This document shows positions 17,640-26,126 of a stretch of 64,000 nt of DNA, one piece after another (position 1 is the first letter of the stretch; each line of letters begins with the position of its first letter). The notes under the pieces are model-generated. The model saw nothing but the letters and a program-made list of their open reading frames with translations, made no database searches and was not told the origin of the DNA. This DNA comes from Victivallales bacterium (GTDB lineage: Bacteria > Verrucomicrobiota > Lentisphaeria > Oligosphaerales > Oligosphaeraceae): contig JAFXUD010000076.1 in NCBI GenBank assembly GCA_017535315.1, positions 42,326-106,325 on the forward strand. The letters run 5' to 3'. Position numbers and translations under genes: made by a program.

Positions 17640-17725
17640 AACTAGGGATTAGAGATTAGGGATTAGGGGCTAGTAAGACTATCCTCCTTATCCCTAGCCC
17701 CTATTTCCTAGCCCCTAGTCCCTAT
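17640..17725. repeat. 7-nt tandem array with inverted complement, overlapping metG stop
   Basis: Units of CTAGGGA/TTAGGGA type run from 17642 to about 17673, and their complements (CCCCTA, TCCCTAG) run from about 17688 to 17725, so a long hairpin is possible. Read on the minus strand the array starts at the metG TAG stop codon (17722-17724), which is part of the first unit. Confidence 0.8.
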
Positions 17726-19653
17726 CCGATGGTTGCACCAGAGGGGAGATCACCGTCGATGGTGACGAGACGGAGGGTGTTGCCCGCCTTGGCTGCAAGG
17801 AGCATGCCGTTGGACTCGACACCACGAAGTGTAGCAGGTTTCAGATTGGCGATGACGACAATGGTCTTGCCAATCAACTCTTCTGGCTTGTACCACTGGG
17901 CAATGCCTGAGACAATCTGGCGCTGCTCGTCACCCAGCTTCAGCTGGAGCTTGAGCAACTTGGTTGTCTCGGGAACGGGCTCAGCGGCGATGACCTCAGC
18001 AGTCTTCAGCTGGACTTTACCCACATCTTCGATGGTGCAAGGAGGCATCTCGACAGGAGCAACCTCCTTTTTCGCCTTCTTGGCTGGCGGCGGCAGACTC
18101 TCCGTTGGCGGCTCCTCGTATTTGACCTTGACGAAAAGCGGCGGCGGGACGGTTGTCTTCGCACCGACTTTCAGGCCAAACCAGTTCTGGAGGCGTGCAT
18201 AGTCTGGCGCGATGGCCTCTTCGGCAATGCCCAGCGCACGACGGATTTCCGTCATCTTGGTGGGCATCACGGGGTAGAGGAGACCAGAAACCAGTCGCAG
18301 GCACTCCAAGGAGTTGCGGATGACAAGGGCCAATTCCTCCTTTTTGCCCTCCTTGGCAAGTACCCAGGGCTGCTGGTCAGTCCAGTACTTGTTGGCCTCG
18401 CGGACGGCATTCATGATGGTCGCCAGAGCTGTATCCAGCTTCATGTTGTCGATGTTGACAGGGGTGGTATCGACGGCTTCCTTGCAGAGCTTCCTGAGCG
18501 TTGCAGAGGCTTCATCCTCGTCAATCGTGACTTCTGGGACAAAGCCACCATTGAAGCGGTCAAGCATCGTAAGAGCCCTGGAGACCAGGTTGCCCAGGTC
18601 GTTGGCCAGCTCCGCATTGTAGCGGGTGTTGAAGAGTTTCTCCGTGAAGTTGGCGTCCTGTCCGAGGCTCATGGCGGCGATGAGGTAGTAGCGGAAAGCA
18701 TCGACCCCATACTTGTCGATCATGTCCATCGGGTTGATGACGTTGCCTAGGGACTTGCTCATCTTCTCGTCGTTGGTAAGCCACCAGCCGTGCGCGAAAA
18801 TGGTCTGGGGCAACTCGACGCCCATCCCCATAAGCATCGTCGGCCAATAGACGGAGTGCGTGGTGAGGATGTCCTTGCCAATCAGGTGGTAGTTTACAGG
18901 CCACCACTTCTTGAACGTCTCGTCGTCGGAGAGATAGCCGACAGCACTGATGTAGTTGACCAGCGCATCGAACCAGACGTAGGTGACGTAGTCCTTGTCA
19001 AAGGGAAGCTCGATTCCCCAGGAAAGGCGGCGTTTCGGGCGGGATATGCAGAGATCTTCTAGTTTGCCCTTGCGCAGGAAGCCAAGGGTCTCGTTGCGGA
19101 AGTGGTCAGGCTGGATAAACTTCGGATGATCCTCAATGTACTTGATGAGCTGCTCTTGGTAGTTGCCCATCCTGAAGTTGTAGCTGCTCTCCTCGATTTC
19201 CTCGACCATGCGCCCGCATTCAGGGCAGCGTCCATTCTTCAGGTCCTTTTCGGTGAAGAAGCGTTCGTCGCCGACACAATACCATCCCTTGTAGGATGTC
19301 TTGTAGATGAGTCCCTTGTCATAGAGGTCCTGCAAGGCCTTCTGGACAACAGTGATATGCCGTTGCTGGGTAGTGCGGATGAAATCATCATTGGTGATGC
19401 CCAGCCGCTCCCAGAGCCGCTGGAAATGAACAACGGTCTGATCGCAGTGCTCAATGGGTGTGATGCCGTGCTTGGCGGCAGCGTTCTGCACCTTCTGCCC
19501 GTGCTCATCCGTCCCTGTCAGGAAGTGCGTGGGCACCCCAAGCAGGCGATGAAAACGTGCAAGCACGTCCGCGAGAATGGTGGTATAGGCATGCCCAATA
19601 TGGGGCTTGTCGTTCACATAGTAGATGGGTGTGGTGATATAAAATGATTTCAT
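17722..19653 (-). CDS. metG: Methionyl-tRNA synthetase with C-terminal tRNA-binding domain
   Basis: Charges initiator and elongator tRNA-Met in the cytosol. The 643-residue protein has HIGHAYTT near residue 18, a zinc-knuckle region with CPEC (about 138-141), and KMSKSLGN near residue 297. A Pro/Lys-rich linker (PPPAKKAKKEV) leads to a C-terminal EMAP-like OB domain (about 545-643, VGKVQLKTAEVIAAEPV), as in dimeric MetRS. AGGAA lies before the ATG. A GC-rich hairpin and a short 9-nt repeat sit in the leader. No T-box motif is seen. Confidence 0.97.
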   Translation of the reverse strand: MKSFYITTPIYYVNDKPHIGHAYTTILADVLARFHRLLGVPTHFLTGTDEHGQKVQNAAAKHGITPIEHCDQTVVHFQRLWERLGITNDDFIRTTQQRHITVVQKALQDLYDKGLIYKTSYKGWYCVGDERFFTEKDLKNGRCPECGRMVEEIEESSYNFRMGNYQEQLIKYIEDHPKFIQPDHFRNETLGFLRKGKLEDLCISRPKRRLSWGIELPFDKDYVTYVWFDALVNYISAVGYLSDDETFKKWWPVNYHLIGKDILTTHSVYWPTMLMGMGVELPQTIFAHGWWLTNDEKMSKSLGNVINPMDMIDKYGVDAFRYYLIAAMSLGQDANFTEKLFNTRYNAELANDLGNLVSRALTMLDRFNGGFVPEVTIDEDEASATLRKLCKEAVDTTPVNIDNMKLDTALATIMNAVREANKYWTDQQPWVLAKEGKKEELALVIRNSLECLRLVSGLLYPVMPTKMTEIRRALGIAEEAIAPDYARLQNWFGLKVGAKTTVPPPLFVKVKYEEPPTESLPPPAKKAKKEVAPVEMPPCTIEDVGKVQLKTAEVIAAEPVPETTKLLKLQLKLGDEQRQIVSGIAQWYKPEELIGKTIVVIANLKPATLRGVESNGMLLAAKAGNTLRLVTIDGDLPSGATIG

Positions 19654-19683
19654 AACTTTTCCTGTTGTTTGATGAATTTAGAA

Positions 19684-19735
19684 TCTCTAGAAGCTCTAAA
19701 ATGGATTATGGCCCCCAGGCTACGGTAGCCTGGGG
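19684..19735. repeat. metG leader: two 9-nt units and a perfect GC-rich hairpin
   Basis: Two TCTCTAGAA-like units lie at 19684-19701. At 19713-19735 CCCCAGGCTA and TAGCCTGGGG form a perfect 10-bp stem with a CGG loop, about 60 bases before metG. It has no U-run, so it is not a typical terminator. Confidence 0.5.
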
Positions 19736-19801
19736 TAACGCATTCGACATAAGTGCCCTATTATCGTAAGAAAATTGTTCTTCATATTTTGTATGGTTAC
19801 A

Positions 19802-19846
19802 AACAAAAAACAGGTCTTCGTCCGCTTTGCGGCAAACGAAGACCTG
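19802..19846 (-). terminator. Rho-independent terminator after the ABC-2 permease gene
   Basis: CAGGTCTTCGT (19811-19821) pairs perfectly with ACGAAGACCTG (19836-19846), followed on the minus strand by TTTTTTGTTT. It lies 14 bases beyond the permease stop codon. Confidence 0.9.
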
Positions 19847-19860
19847 AAATAACTCCTATG

Positions 19861-21264
19861 TTATTCGATAATCTGTTTGCCGACTTCCCTGTTTCCGAAG
19901 AGAATGATTGCCAACACCATAAGGAAGGCCACCATGACCACGGAGTAGGCTCCTCCATAGCACACATAGGAACCTGGAATGGATTTGTTGGCAGCCAACG
20001 CGTCCGCCATCCAGAAGAGTTGCCAATTGGGGACAACCGCATAAATGGCGCTGGCGATGTAGCTGCCGCCATCGGGTATGGGGTGAGTGTAGGTTCCGCC
20101 AGAGGGCGTGTTGGGTGGATTCACCGAACGCCTAAAGACGTATGAGGTGAAACGGGCGTCCATCCCCTTTGCACCAGCGGGAACATCCTTTACTTCATCC
20201 ATGATGCGGGTGACAGTCCACTTGTTCTCACGCTTTTCCTTATCGTACTTTGCCATGAAGACAGGCCGTTCATCCAAATCGGAGACGTTGTCCTTCCAGC
20301 CGTTTCCATCCTTCCAAGTCGCCTCTGGATTGTCTCCCATGTCCAGCAGTTCAATCACCTTGTCATTGTCGCTCCAGACGATGAAAGCCTCGCCTGAATC
20401 AATACGCTCGGGCCTGTTCCATTTCTGGACGCCCATCTCCGTCGGAGCAAAGGTGTATGTCGAGACCCAGAGCTGCTCCTTTCCACGCGGTACGCTGTCC
20501 GCCCAAGGCTCCCTTGCATGTCTGCCAATCAGATAGTCGGACATCAGCCCCACCAGAAAGAGAACCGTGCAAATCAGTAGATTGCTGATAAGGTTGAAAC
20601 GGGTGCTCAGCGTGGTCGCCAGGCTTGCCATCGCCCAGACAGAGTAGAGTATCAGCACCAGAGCAGGGACGATGTGCCATGAAAGCCCTGGAACCTCCCC
20701 CTCGTATTTGAGGAACTGCCCCACTATCGCGACAATTGGGACCGTGATGCAAAGCACGAGAACTGCCATCATCGGGAAGGAGGAACGGGTGACGTAGTTG
20801 TGGATACCCGCTATGACCAGTCCCAGAATGATGGCCCCGAAGTACATGAAGAAAAGCGGCATGTCAATCCTGAACTGGTCGCCTGCAATGCGCAGACTGA
20901 TGAGCGTGGCAATCGAGGTGAGAAAACAAAACACCGTGACCGCGCAGATGATGCCCAGAATCTTGGCAACAATGAACACGGGACGTTGAACTGGCTTGGA
21001 GAGAAGCAACAGCGCGGTACCATTGTCTATCTCCCTGGAAATCGCATAGCTGGAAATCAGGACGGCAACACCCCAGCCGAACAACATGGTCGTGGCCATT
21101 GCGCTATCGACAACAAGCCTTTCCTGCGCACGAAACACAAACATGCTGAAAACGGGAAACAGACCAATAAGGGAAAGCGCACTCAGGAGAACCAAAAGGA
21201 AAATCGGTTCACGGAGCGCTTCTCGAAAGGTGTTTTTCGCTATTTGATACAGAGCTGTGAACAT
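19861..21264 (-). CDS. ABC-2 type transporter permease
   Basis: A membrane protein of 467 residues. It begins like other ABC-2 permeases (MFTALYQIAKNTFREALREP) and has about six hydrophobic segments: five or so in the first 250 residues, and a last one (VVMVAFLMVLAIILF) near the C-terminus. A soluble region of about 200 residues lies between, probably outside the cytoplasm. No ATPase gene adjoins it, so the partner must be elsewhere. A second in-frame start at 21306 adds 14 residues and has GAGG upstream, but lies inside an inverted repeat; the shorter start fits the family better. The substrate is unknown. Confidence 0.8.
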   Translation of the reverse strand: MFTALYQIAKNTFREALREPIFLLVLLSALSLIGLFPVFSMFVFRAQERLVVDSAMATTMLFGWGVAVLISSYAISREIDNGTALLLLSKPVQRPVFIVAKILGIICAVTVFCFLTSIATLISLRIAGDQFRIDMPLFFMYFGAIILGLVIAGIHNYVTRSSFPMMAVLVLCITVPIVAIVGQFLKYEGEVPGLSWHIVPALVLILYSVWAMASLATTLSTRFNLISNLLICTVLFLVGLMSDYLIGRHAREPWADSVPRGKEQLWVSTYTFAPTEMGVQKWNRPERIDSGEAFIVWSDNDKVIELLDMGDNPEATWKDGNGWKDNVSDLDERPVFMAKYDKEKRENKWTVTRIMDEVKDVPAGAKGMDARFTSYVFRRSVNPPNTPSGGTYTHPIPDGGSYIASAIYAVVPNWQLFWMADALAANKSIPGSYVCYGGAYSVVMVAFLMVLAIILFGNREVGKQIIE

Positions 21265-21288
21265 TGCTTGAAAATGCCTTATTTGCTT

Positions 21289-21391
21289 CAGGTAATTGCA
21301 AAACATGGAATCCTCGTTCCCTAATGAAAGAGGAAACGAGGATTATACTCCAGGCACAGAACACCTGGCTACATCCGTTTGCAATTACCTC
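21289..21391. repeat. Nested palindrome, GAGGTAATTGCAAA type
   Basis: Outer arms GGTAATTGCAAA (21291-21302) and its complement (21378-21389) enclose an inner perfect 10-bp hairpin AATCCTCGTT/AACGAGGATT (21309-21344). The outer arm resembles the palindrome at 48679-48722. The right end touches the stop codon of the gene at 21390. It may end that transcript or be a small mobile repeat. Confidence 0.6.
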
Positions 21392-21902
21392 ACTTGGCTA
21401 TAGCCTTGATGTTTACCAGGTAATTCTCAAAATTGGCCTTCAGTTTGCCGACCCTGAGAATCTCCTCCAAGGCAACCGCATTCTTGCTCCAGTCATCGCT
21501 GTCAAGGGTGATAACGGAGTAGTTAGCGCGTGCTTGATCAACAAAAGTCGCAGGAACATATTTCTCATTCCCCAAGACGATGATTCGCTTGGGATTGACG
21601 TGCCTGACTATTTCAATGAACTGGTCTGCATTGTCCGTGGTAGCGTTGGAGGTGGTGGGCATAAAGAAAAGCTGATAGGCCCCATCCGCGTCAGGCGAGA
21701 TAACCAGAACTGGCTGCTTGCTGTAATACTGGGCTATTTCGGCCAGAAGACGTGGTTCCAAGTAATTCCCGACAACAATGAGACTGGAAGCCTTCACGCG
21801 CCCACTACGCTTAAATGGATTGAGGGTCAGTCCTTTTGTTTCAAGCGACGCGCAGAAAAGCAATGCAACCACAACGCATACTTGCATGAAATGCTTTTTC
21901 AT
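21390..21902 (-). CDS. Secreted protein resembling cell-wall-binding repeat 2 domains
   Basis: A 170-residue exported protein; the signal peptide is MKKHFMQVCVVVALLFCASLETKG. The mature part has a repeated strand pattern (SSLIVVGNYLEPRLLAEIAQYYSKQPVLVIS, then PKRIIVLGNEKYV). This resembles the VxVxGG-DALAAxxLA-xxPVLL layout of Firmicutes cell-wall-binding repeat 2 domains, but the similarity is by eye only. AAGGAAA lies upstream of the ATG at 21902; the longer frame to 21953 has a poor start. It precedes the ABC-2 permease. Function unknown. Confidence 0.7.
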   Translation of the reverse strand: MKKHFMQVCVVVALLFCASLETKGLTLNPFKRSGRVKASSLIVVGNYLEPRLLAEIAQYYSKQPVLVISPDADGAYQLFFMPTTSNATTDNADQFIEIVRHVNPKRIIVLGNEKYVPATFVDQARANYSVITLDSDDWSKNAVALEEILRVGKLKANFENYLVNIKAIAK

Positions 21903-22024
21903 TTTGAATTTTTCCTTCGTTTTGTATCGTGAAACCACGAGATTTTTTTGCATCTAATCCCTAATACTATAACCGACTTATTGACTTTTTCGCATCACAA
22001 GAAAGAAATTAATTGAGAGAATTG

Positions 22025-22996
22025 TCAATTTTTCTCGGATTTCTCCTCTTCCTCGTAATCGTCCTCATCTCTATTGTCGGTTTTAATGTCATAGGAATCA
22101 TCCAGATCATCGTCGGAACCATCGTCTGGTTCAACCGAGTTGTTTTTCTTGGCTGCGGAATTAGGCTGCGTATTTTCAATCAAGCCATCTTCCTCTAGGA
22201 AGGACTTCAGCTTGTCCAAAGCCTGGTTCTGAATCTGACGGACGCGTTCACGCGTCCGCCCAATGGTCTGGCTAACCTCCTCCAGGGTTTTGGGTCGGTC
22301 GCCATTGAGGCCGAAGCGCAAATTGAGAATGATGCGCTCGCGTTTCTCCAGCCTTTCGGTCAGCTTGAGCATGTGGCTGAGGGTCTCCTCGTCCTGAACA
22401 AGTTCATCGGGAGCGGTGCTTTTGTCATCGGGAATGATATCCCTGAATTCGCCGTCTTCACCGTGCTGGATTGGGTCATGGAGGGAGATGGTGGTAGTCT
22501 TGCCAAGCCTGAGGCCCGTGACAGTTCTTTCTGTCAGATTGACTTCACTGGCGATTTCACGGTCAGTGGGGTCTCGTCCGTACTCCTCGGTCAATTTGAC
22601 CTTGGCAGCCTGTATCTTGCAGATTTTGCTGGCAGACTGTACTGGAATACGGATGGTACGCGCCTGATTCGCCAAGGCACGGCGCATGGACTGTTTAATC
22701 CACCAAGCGGCATACGAGGAGAGCTTGGCCCCCTTGGAGGGGTCGAACTTCTCGACAGCCCTCATTAGGCCGATGTTGCCCTCGGAAATCAAATCCAAAA
22801 GGGGAAGTCCAAGACCCTTGAAATCGTGAGCTATCTTTACAACCAGACGCAAATTGCTTCGAATTAACTTCTGCTTTGCATCATCATCCCCATCCTTGAT
22901 TTTTGCAGCGAGCTCTATCTCTTCTTCTGGCGAGACCAGCGGATATTGCCCGATGTTCTGCATATATAATTTCATGGTATCATTATCTGATAACAT
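22025..22996 (-). CDS. RNA polymerase sigma-70 family factor (group 1/2) with acidic tail
   Basis: A 323-residue sigma factor. Region 1.2 is MKLYMQNIGQYPLVSPEEEIELA, region 2 includes DLISEGNIGLMRAVEKFDPSKG and SSYAAWWIKQSMRRAL (-10 recognition), region 3 is TRTIRIPVQ-like, and region 4.2 is LEEVSQTIGRTRERVRQIQNQAL (-35 recognition). The long acidic N-terminal region 1.1 of RpoD is absent, which suits an RpoS/HrdB-like group 2 factor. Instead there is a C-terminal tail of about 55 residues rich in Asp/Glu (DDGSDDDLDDSYD, DEDDYEEEEKSEKN), unusual after region 4. GAGGAG precedes the ATG. Confidence 0.92.
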   Translation of the reverse strand: MLSDNDTMKLYMQNIGQYPLVSPEEEIELAAKIKDGDDDAKQKLIRSNLRLVVKIAHDFKGLGLPLLDLISEGNIGLMRAVEKFDPSKGAKLSSYAAWWIKQSMRRALANQARTIRIPVQSASKICKIQAAKVKLTEEYGRDPTDREIASEVNLTERTVTGLRLGKTTTISLHDPIQHGEDGEFRDIIPDDKSTAPDELVQDEETLSHMLKLTERLEKRERIILNLRFGLNGDRPKTLEEVSQTIGRTRERVRQIQNQALDKLKSFLEEDGLIENTQPNSAAKKNNSVEPDDGSDDDLDDSYDIKTDNRDEDDYEEEEKSEKN

Positions 22997-23181
22997 AAAA
23001 ACTCCTCATTCAACTTTCACAGCAGCCATGCACCATTCCGCATAGCCGTCAAACTTTTTTTGCCTGCAACCATCTAACTGCACTCCATTTGGCAGCGATG
23101 TCTGTGCCCCACATCGGTGACAAAGCCTTTTAGGGACACAGACTGCAGGAGAATCGCAATCCGTCCTACAAAAAGTCGAAG

Positions 23182-24306
23182 TCAGTTTGCGGGGACTTGC
23201 GGCTGCGGAGTAACTGGCTGAGGAGCTAGCCCAGGTATTTCTGGCGTGGCTGGCACCAACGGGACAGGCTGTGGTGCGGGCGCGGGCGCTTGGACAGCTC
23301 CAGGTGCTGGCACTGCAACAGGAGCAGGTACTGGCATGGGAGGTTGGACTGGTTCGGGAACAACTGCATTCGCTTGAGGAGGCTCAATGGCAGCAGGTGG
23401 CATGGGGGGAACCACGGTGGTGTCAATTGGCTTTGGAGCTTTCTTCGGATCTGCCTTGGCTGGTGCAACACTGCCTGTTTTGGCGGAAGCCGTCGACAAC
23501 TTAATCTTCTGGTTGATTTGGAGGTTGTCGAAATTGACATCGGGGTTGGCAGCCCTGATATCCTCGCTCTTTAGCCCAAACCGTTTTGCAATGACCCACA
23601 GGTTGTCGCCAGGGACGATGGTATAAATGCCGTCGGGCGGCAGAGGCAACTTCGAAGTAGAAGGAGTGGAAGCAGGGGCTTTTGATGCACCTGCGGCAGG
23701 GGCTGTACTCTTCGAGGCAGGTTTGGCAGGGGCGGCCTTATGTTGCTGGCGCGGCCTCGGTTTCTCCGCTGCATTGGGCGGCAGGGTCAGCTTCTGGTTG
23801 ACCTTCAAAACGGATTTTTCAGTAAGGTTGTTCTCCGCAGCCAGATCCCGCCAGGAAATCATATACATGTAGGCAATGTCCGAAAGCGTGTCACCTTTGA
23901 CGACCGTATAGGTACGTTTTGGTTGGGGAGGAACTGGTTTGGCGGGTGTAGTCTTTTTCGGCTCGTCTGACGTCTTAGGGGAAAGATCTTCAGGGGTATC
24001 AAAATGCTTTTGAGGAACTGCGATATCCTGCGGCCCTGCCTGCACAAAGATAGGACTGTCGCCAGGGAGAGCTGGTTGATCATTCCCTGCAGGAATTACT
24101 GATGTGGACGTAACAGGGATTGCAGGGAGTTCACGGATGGCTGGTGCAGGCGCATTCTGGGTCACCTGGGGCGACTTGTAAGGCGGTGGAATAATGTCAC
24201 GATCTGAAAGAAGGGACAATTTTTTTGCGCGGCAACCTGCACTGACGGCGACGATGGCAGCAAGACCTGCCATCCATACGGTTTGTTTGATTTGCTTCGT
24301 GTTCAT
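23182..24306 (-). CDS. LysM-domain lipoprotein
   Basis: A 374-residue envelope protein that probably binds peptidoglycan. A lipoprotein signal (MNTKQIKQTVWMAGLAAIVAVSAGC) is followed by a Pro-rich stretch and two LysM domains: RTYTVVKGDTLSDIAY (about 130-175) and GIYTIVPGDNLWVIAKRFG (about 225-270). An Ala/Pro linker separates them and a Pro-rich tail of about 90 residues ends the protein. No catalytic domain is present. An alternative ATG at 24324 adds six residues. It follows murD after about 70 bases, consistent with a cell-wall role. Confidence 0.85.
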   Translation of the reverse strand: MNTKQIKQTVWMAGLAAIVAVSAGCRAKKLSLLSDRDIIPPPYKSPQVTQNAPAPAIRELPAIPVTSTSVIPAGNDQPALPGDSPIFVQAGPQDIAVPQKHFDTPEDLSPKTSDEPKKTTPAKPVPPQPKRTYTVVKGDTLSDIAYMYMISWRDLAAENNLTEKSVLKVNQKLTLPPNAAEKPRPRQQHKAAPAKPASKSTAPAAGASKAPASTPSTSKLPLPPDGIYTIVPGDNLWVIAKRFGLKSEDIRAANPDVNFDNLQINQKIKLSTASAKTGSVAPAKADPKKAPKPIDTTVVPPMPPAAIEPPQANAVVPEPVQPPMPVPAPVAVPAPGAVQAPAPAPQPVPLVPATPEIPGLAPQPVTPQPQVPAN

Positions 24307-24332
24307 TTTTTGTTTGTACTCCATTGAAACCC

Positions 24333-24353
24333 GAGGCGGAGATAACCCGCCTC
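24333..24353. other. Hairpin between murD and the LysM lipoprotein gene
   Basis: GAGGCGG (24333-24339) pairs with CCGCCTC (24347-24353). No U-run follows on the minus strand, so it is more likely a processing or leader structure than a terminator. Confidence 0.4.
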
Positions 24354-24376
24354 ATCCCTTTCCACTATTAAAAAAG

Positions 24377-25750
24377 TTAGTTTTTAACGTTCATGCTGGA
24401 AGCCTTGAAGTCATCCCCCCTTTGCGCATAGTCCCGATACATGTCCTGACTTGCGCAAGCAGGAGAGAGCAGTACGATTCCATCATCTTCCAAGGAAGCA
24501 TACGCCAACCGCACCGCCTCGTCCATTGACGTGCAGACATGGGTATTGACGAATTGTCCCCAACTAGCGTGCAGCCTTTTGGCGCACTGGCCAATGAGAA
24601 AAACGTCATTGACGCTCTCCTTCAGGAATGGAATCGCCTCATCCAGCGTGCACTCTTTGTCCACACCACCAGCGATAAGAGCGATTTTCCTGAAAGCAGT
24701 CTCGGGATTATCCTTCAAAGCCTGCAATGCCTTGATCAAGGCATCCACGTTGGTGGCCTTCGAATCATCTATGAAAATGGTCCCGCCAATTTGTGCGACT
24801 TTCTGCAATCTATGCGCTCCAGTGTGAAAGGTCTTCAGATGAGGAGCAAGCGTCAGCGCGTCTATGCCAGCAGTGTCTGAAAGTGCCAATGCGGCGAGGG
24901 CATTTTCCAGGTTGTGCGTGCCCGAAAAAGGCAGTTCGGAGACTTTGACAAGCCTGAAGATTGTGCCTTCCTTCGCCGCCTTCACCAGCCAGCCATCTTC
25001 TACGTGGAAGTTAGCCGTACTATTGGAAGCAGCTGAAAAAGACACAATTATCCTATTATGTAACGAAGTGGATATTTGCTTTATTTGTAATGTCTCCTCA
25101 TTTAACGAACATTTTGTCGCAGGCGACGCGAAAATGGAGAGTTTTGCCTCAATATACTTCTCCATCGTATGATGCCTGACAAGATGGTCTGGGGTGATAT
25201 TGAGGATGGTCGCGGCCGTCGGAGCAAAGCCACCAGGGTGTTCCAACTGGAAGGAACTCACCTCGGCCACAAGAATATCGGGGGTAGTCCCCGAGGCGAC
25301 GACTTCTGAGATGGGAAGACCGATGTTTCCTGCTGCAATCGTGCGGTGTCCCGCCGCGTTCAGACAGTGTTCAAGCATCTCGACAGTCGTAGTTTTTCCG
25401 TTTGTACCTGTTACAGCGAGAATGGGGCAGGTGAGGAAAGAGGCACCGTAGGCCAGCTCGCTGATACGTGGCGCACCAGTGGCAATGCCAATTTCATCCA
25501 GGCGGCTGCCCAATGGAATGCCTGGGCTGTAGATGACCAGGTCGGCCTGGCCAGACCATTTCTCTGCCTCATTGCCTGTGACAATCTCCACGCCATCAAG
25601 TTTTATCTCTGGCGAGCCCGAATCCAAAAGGGTCACGGAGTCGCCTTGCTGTTTGGCAAGTTTGGCAGCGCTTCTGCCGCTGTTGCCCGCACCTAATATT
25701 AATATCTTCTTCATTATAACCGTTTGTGTTGCAAGCCGTAAAGCCTGCAT
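24377..25750 (-). CDS. murD: UDP-N-acetylmuramoylalanine--D-glutamate ligase
   Basis: Adds D-glutamate to UDP-MurNAc-L-Ala with ATP in cytosolic peptidoglycan synthesis. After a Rossmann-like domain (KKILILGAGNSGRSAAKLA) come the ATP-binding loop VTGTNGKTTTVEML, the GNIG segment, a LNITPDHLVRHHTMEKYIEAK region and the C-terminal domain (HRLQKVAQIGGTIFIDDSKATN, IALIAGGVDKE). The ATG at 25750 has AGAGGGAAG upstream and gives 457 residues; an internal ATG at 25714 matches the conserved N-terminus more closely but has no SD. Other division/cell-wall genes are absent nearby. Confidence 0.93.
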   Translation of the reverse strand: MQALRLATQTVIMKKILILGAGNSGRSAAKLAKQQGDSVTLLDSGSPEIKLDGVEIVTGNEAEKWSGQADLVIYSPGIPLGSRLDEIGIATGAPRISELAYGASFLTCPILAVTGTNGKTTTVEMLEHCLNAAGHRTIAAGNIGLPISEVVASGTTPDILVAEVSSFQLEHPGGFAPTAATILNITPDHLVRHHTMEKYIEAKLSIFASPATKCSLNEETLQIKQISTSLHNRIIVSFSAASNSTANFHVEDGWLVKAAKEGTIFRLVKVSELPFSGTHNLENALAALALSDTAGIDALTLAPHLKTFHTGAHRLQKVAQIGGTIFIDDSKATNVDALIKALQALKDNPETAFRKIALIAGGVDKECTLDEAIPFLKESVNDVFLIGQCAKRLHASWGQFVNTHVCTSMDEAVRLAYASLEDDGIVLLSPACASQDMYRDYAQRGDDFKASSMNVKN

Positions 25751-25847
25751 AAAACTTCCCTCTCCTTTTCTCACATAATTCTAATATGTGATTGTTTTGT
25801 AATTCTACCAATTTATTTTCCCAAAAAAAGGATGGGGAAGAAAAAAA

Positions 25848-26088
25848 GGGAATTATATACTTGAGTTTCCTGATGACATTGTCCCTCACTGGTCGATGAC
25901 CAAGATGCGCCGTGCCGCTTCGCTACGCTACGCGGCACGGCGCACAGGGACTGGGATGGTCATCTGACCGTGGGTTTCGCCTCGCCGCTATCGCGGCTTC
26001 GCTCCACCCACGGCTATGCTCCTGCCGCCGCTTACGCGGCTCTTCTTTGTTGGTGAAGTCTAATCGGCAACTAAAGTACATAATTCCC
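25848..26088. repeat. Structured GC-rich element, copy A, with terminal inverted repeats
   Basis: This element fills most of the 376-base gap between murD and the glycyl radical enzyme gene. Ends GGGAATTATATACTTGAGTT (25848-25867) and 26069-26088 are imperfect inverted repeats. The core has three hairpins: a perfect 12-bp stem GCGCCGTGCCGC/GCGGCACGGCGC (25907-25943), a long stem closed by CCGTGGG/CCCACGG (25968-26013) with an inner GCCGC/GCGGC stem, and GCCGC-TTAC-GCGGC (26027-26040). The core recurs, inverted, at 52835-53032. No convincing ORF is present. Confidence 0.75.
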
Positions 26089-26103
26089 CCCAAAAAAGAA
26101 TAG

Positions 26104-26121
26104 ATTGTCTAAATTGTCTAG
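26104..26121. repeat. 9-nt repeat, two units of ATTGTCTAR
   Basis: ATTGTCTAA and ATTGTCTAG in tandem, six bases past the stop of the glycyl radical enzyme gene; on the other strand this is the CTAGACAAT unit of the arrays at 3423 and 32910. Confidence 0.6.
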
Positions 26122-26126
26122 AAAAA

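Noticed and set aside
17640..17725. Telomere-like TTAGGG repeat
   Set aside because: The resemblance is only to the word; the array is 90 bases, imperfect and internal, with an inverted arm.
19654..19860. T-box leader of metG
   Set aside because: No T-box consensus or specifier stem; only a plain hairpin and the upstream gene's terminator.
25890..26060. Riboswitch before the glycyl radical enzyme or murD
   Set aside because: It is downstream of the first and more than 100 bases upstream of the second; the presence of a second copy at 52.8 kb and inverted-repeat ends fit a repeat element better.
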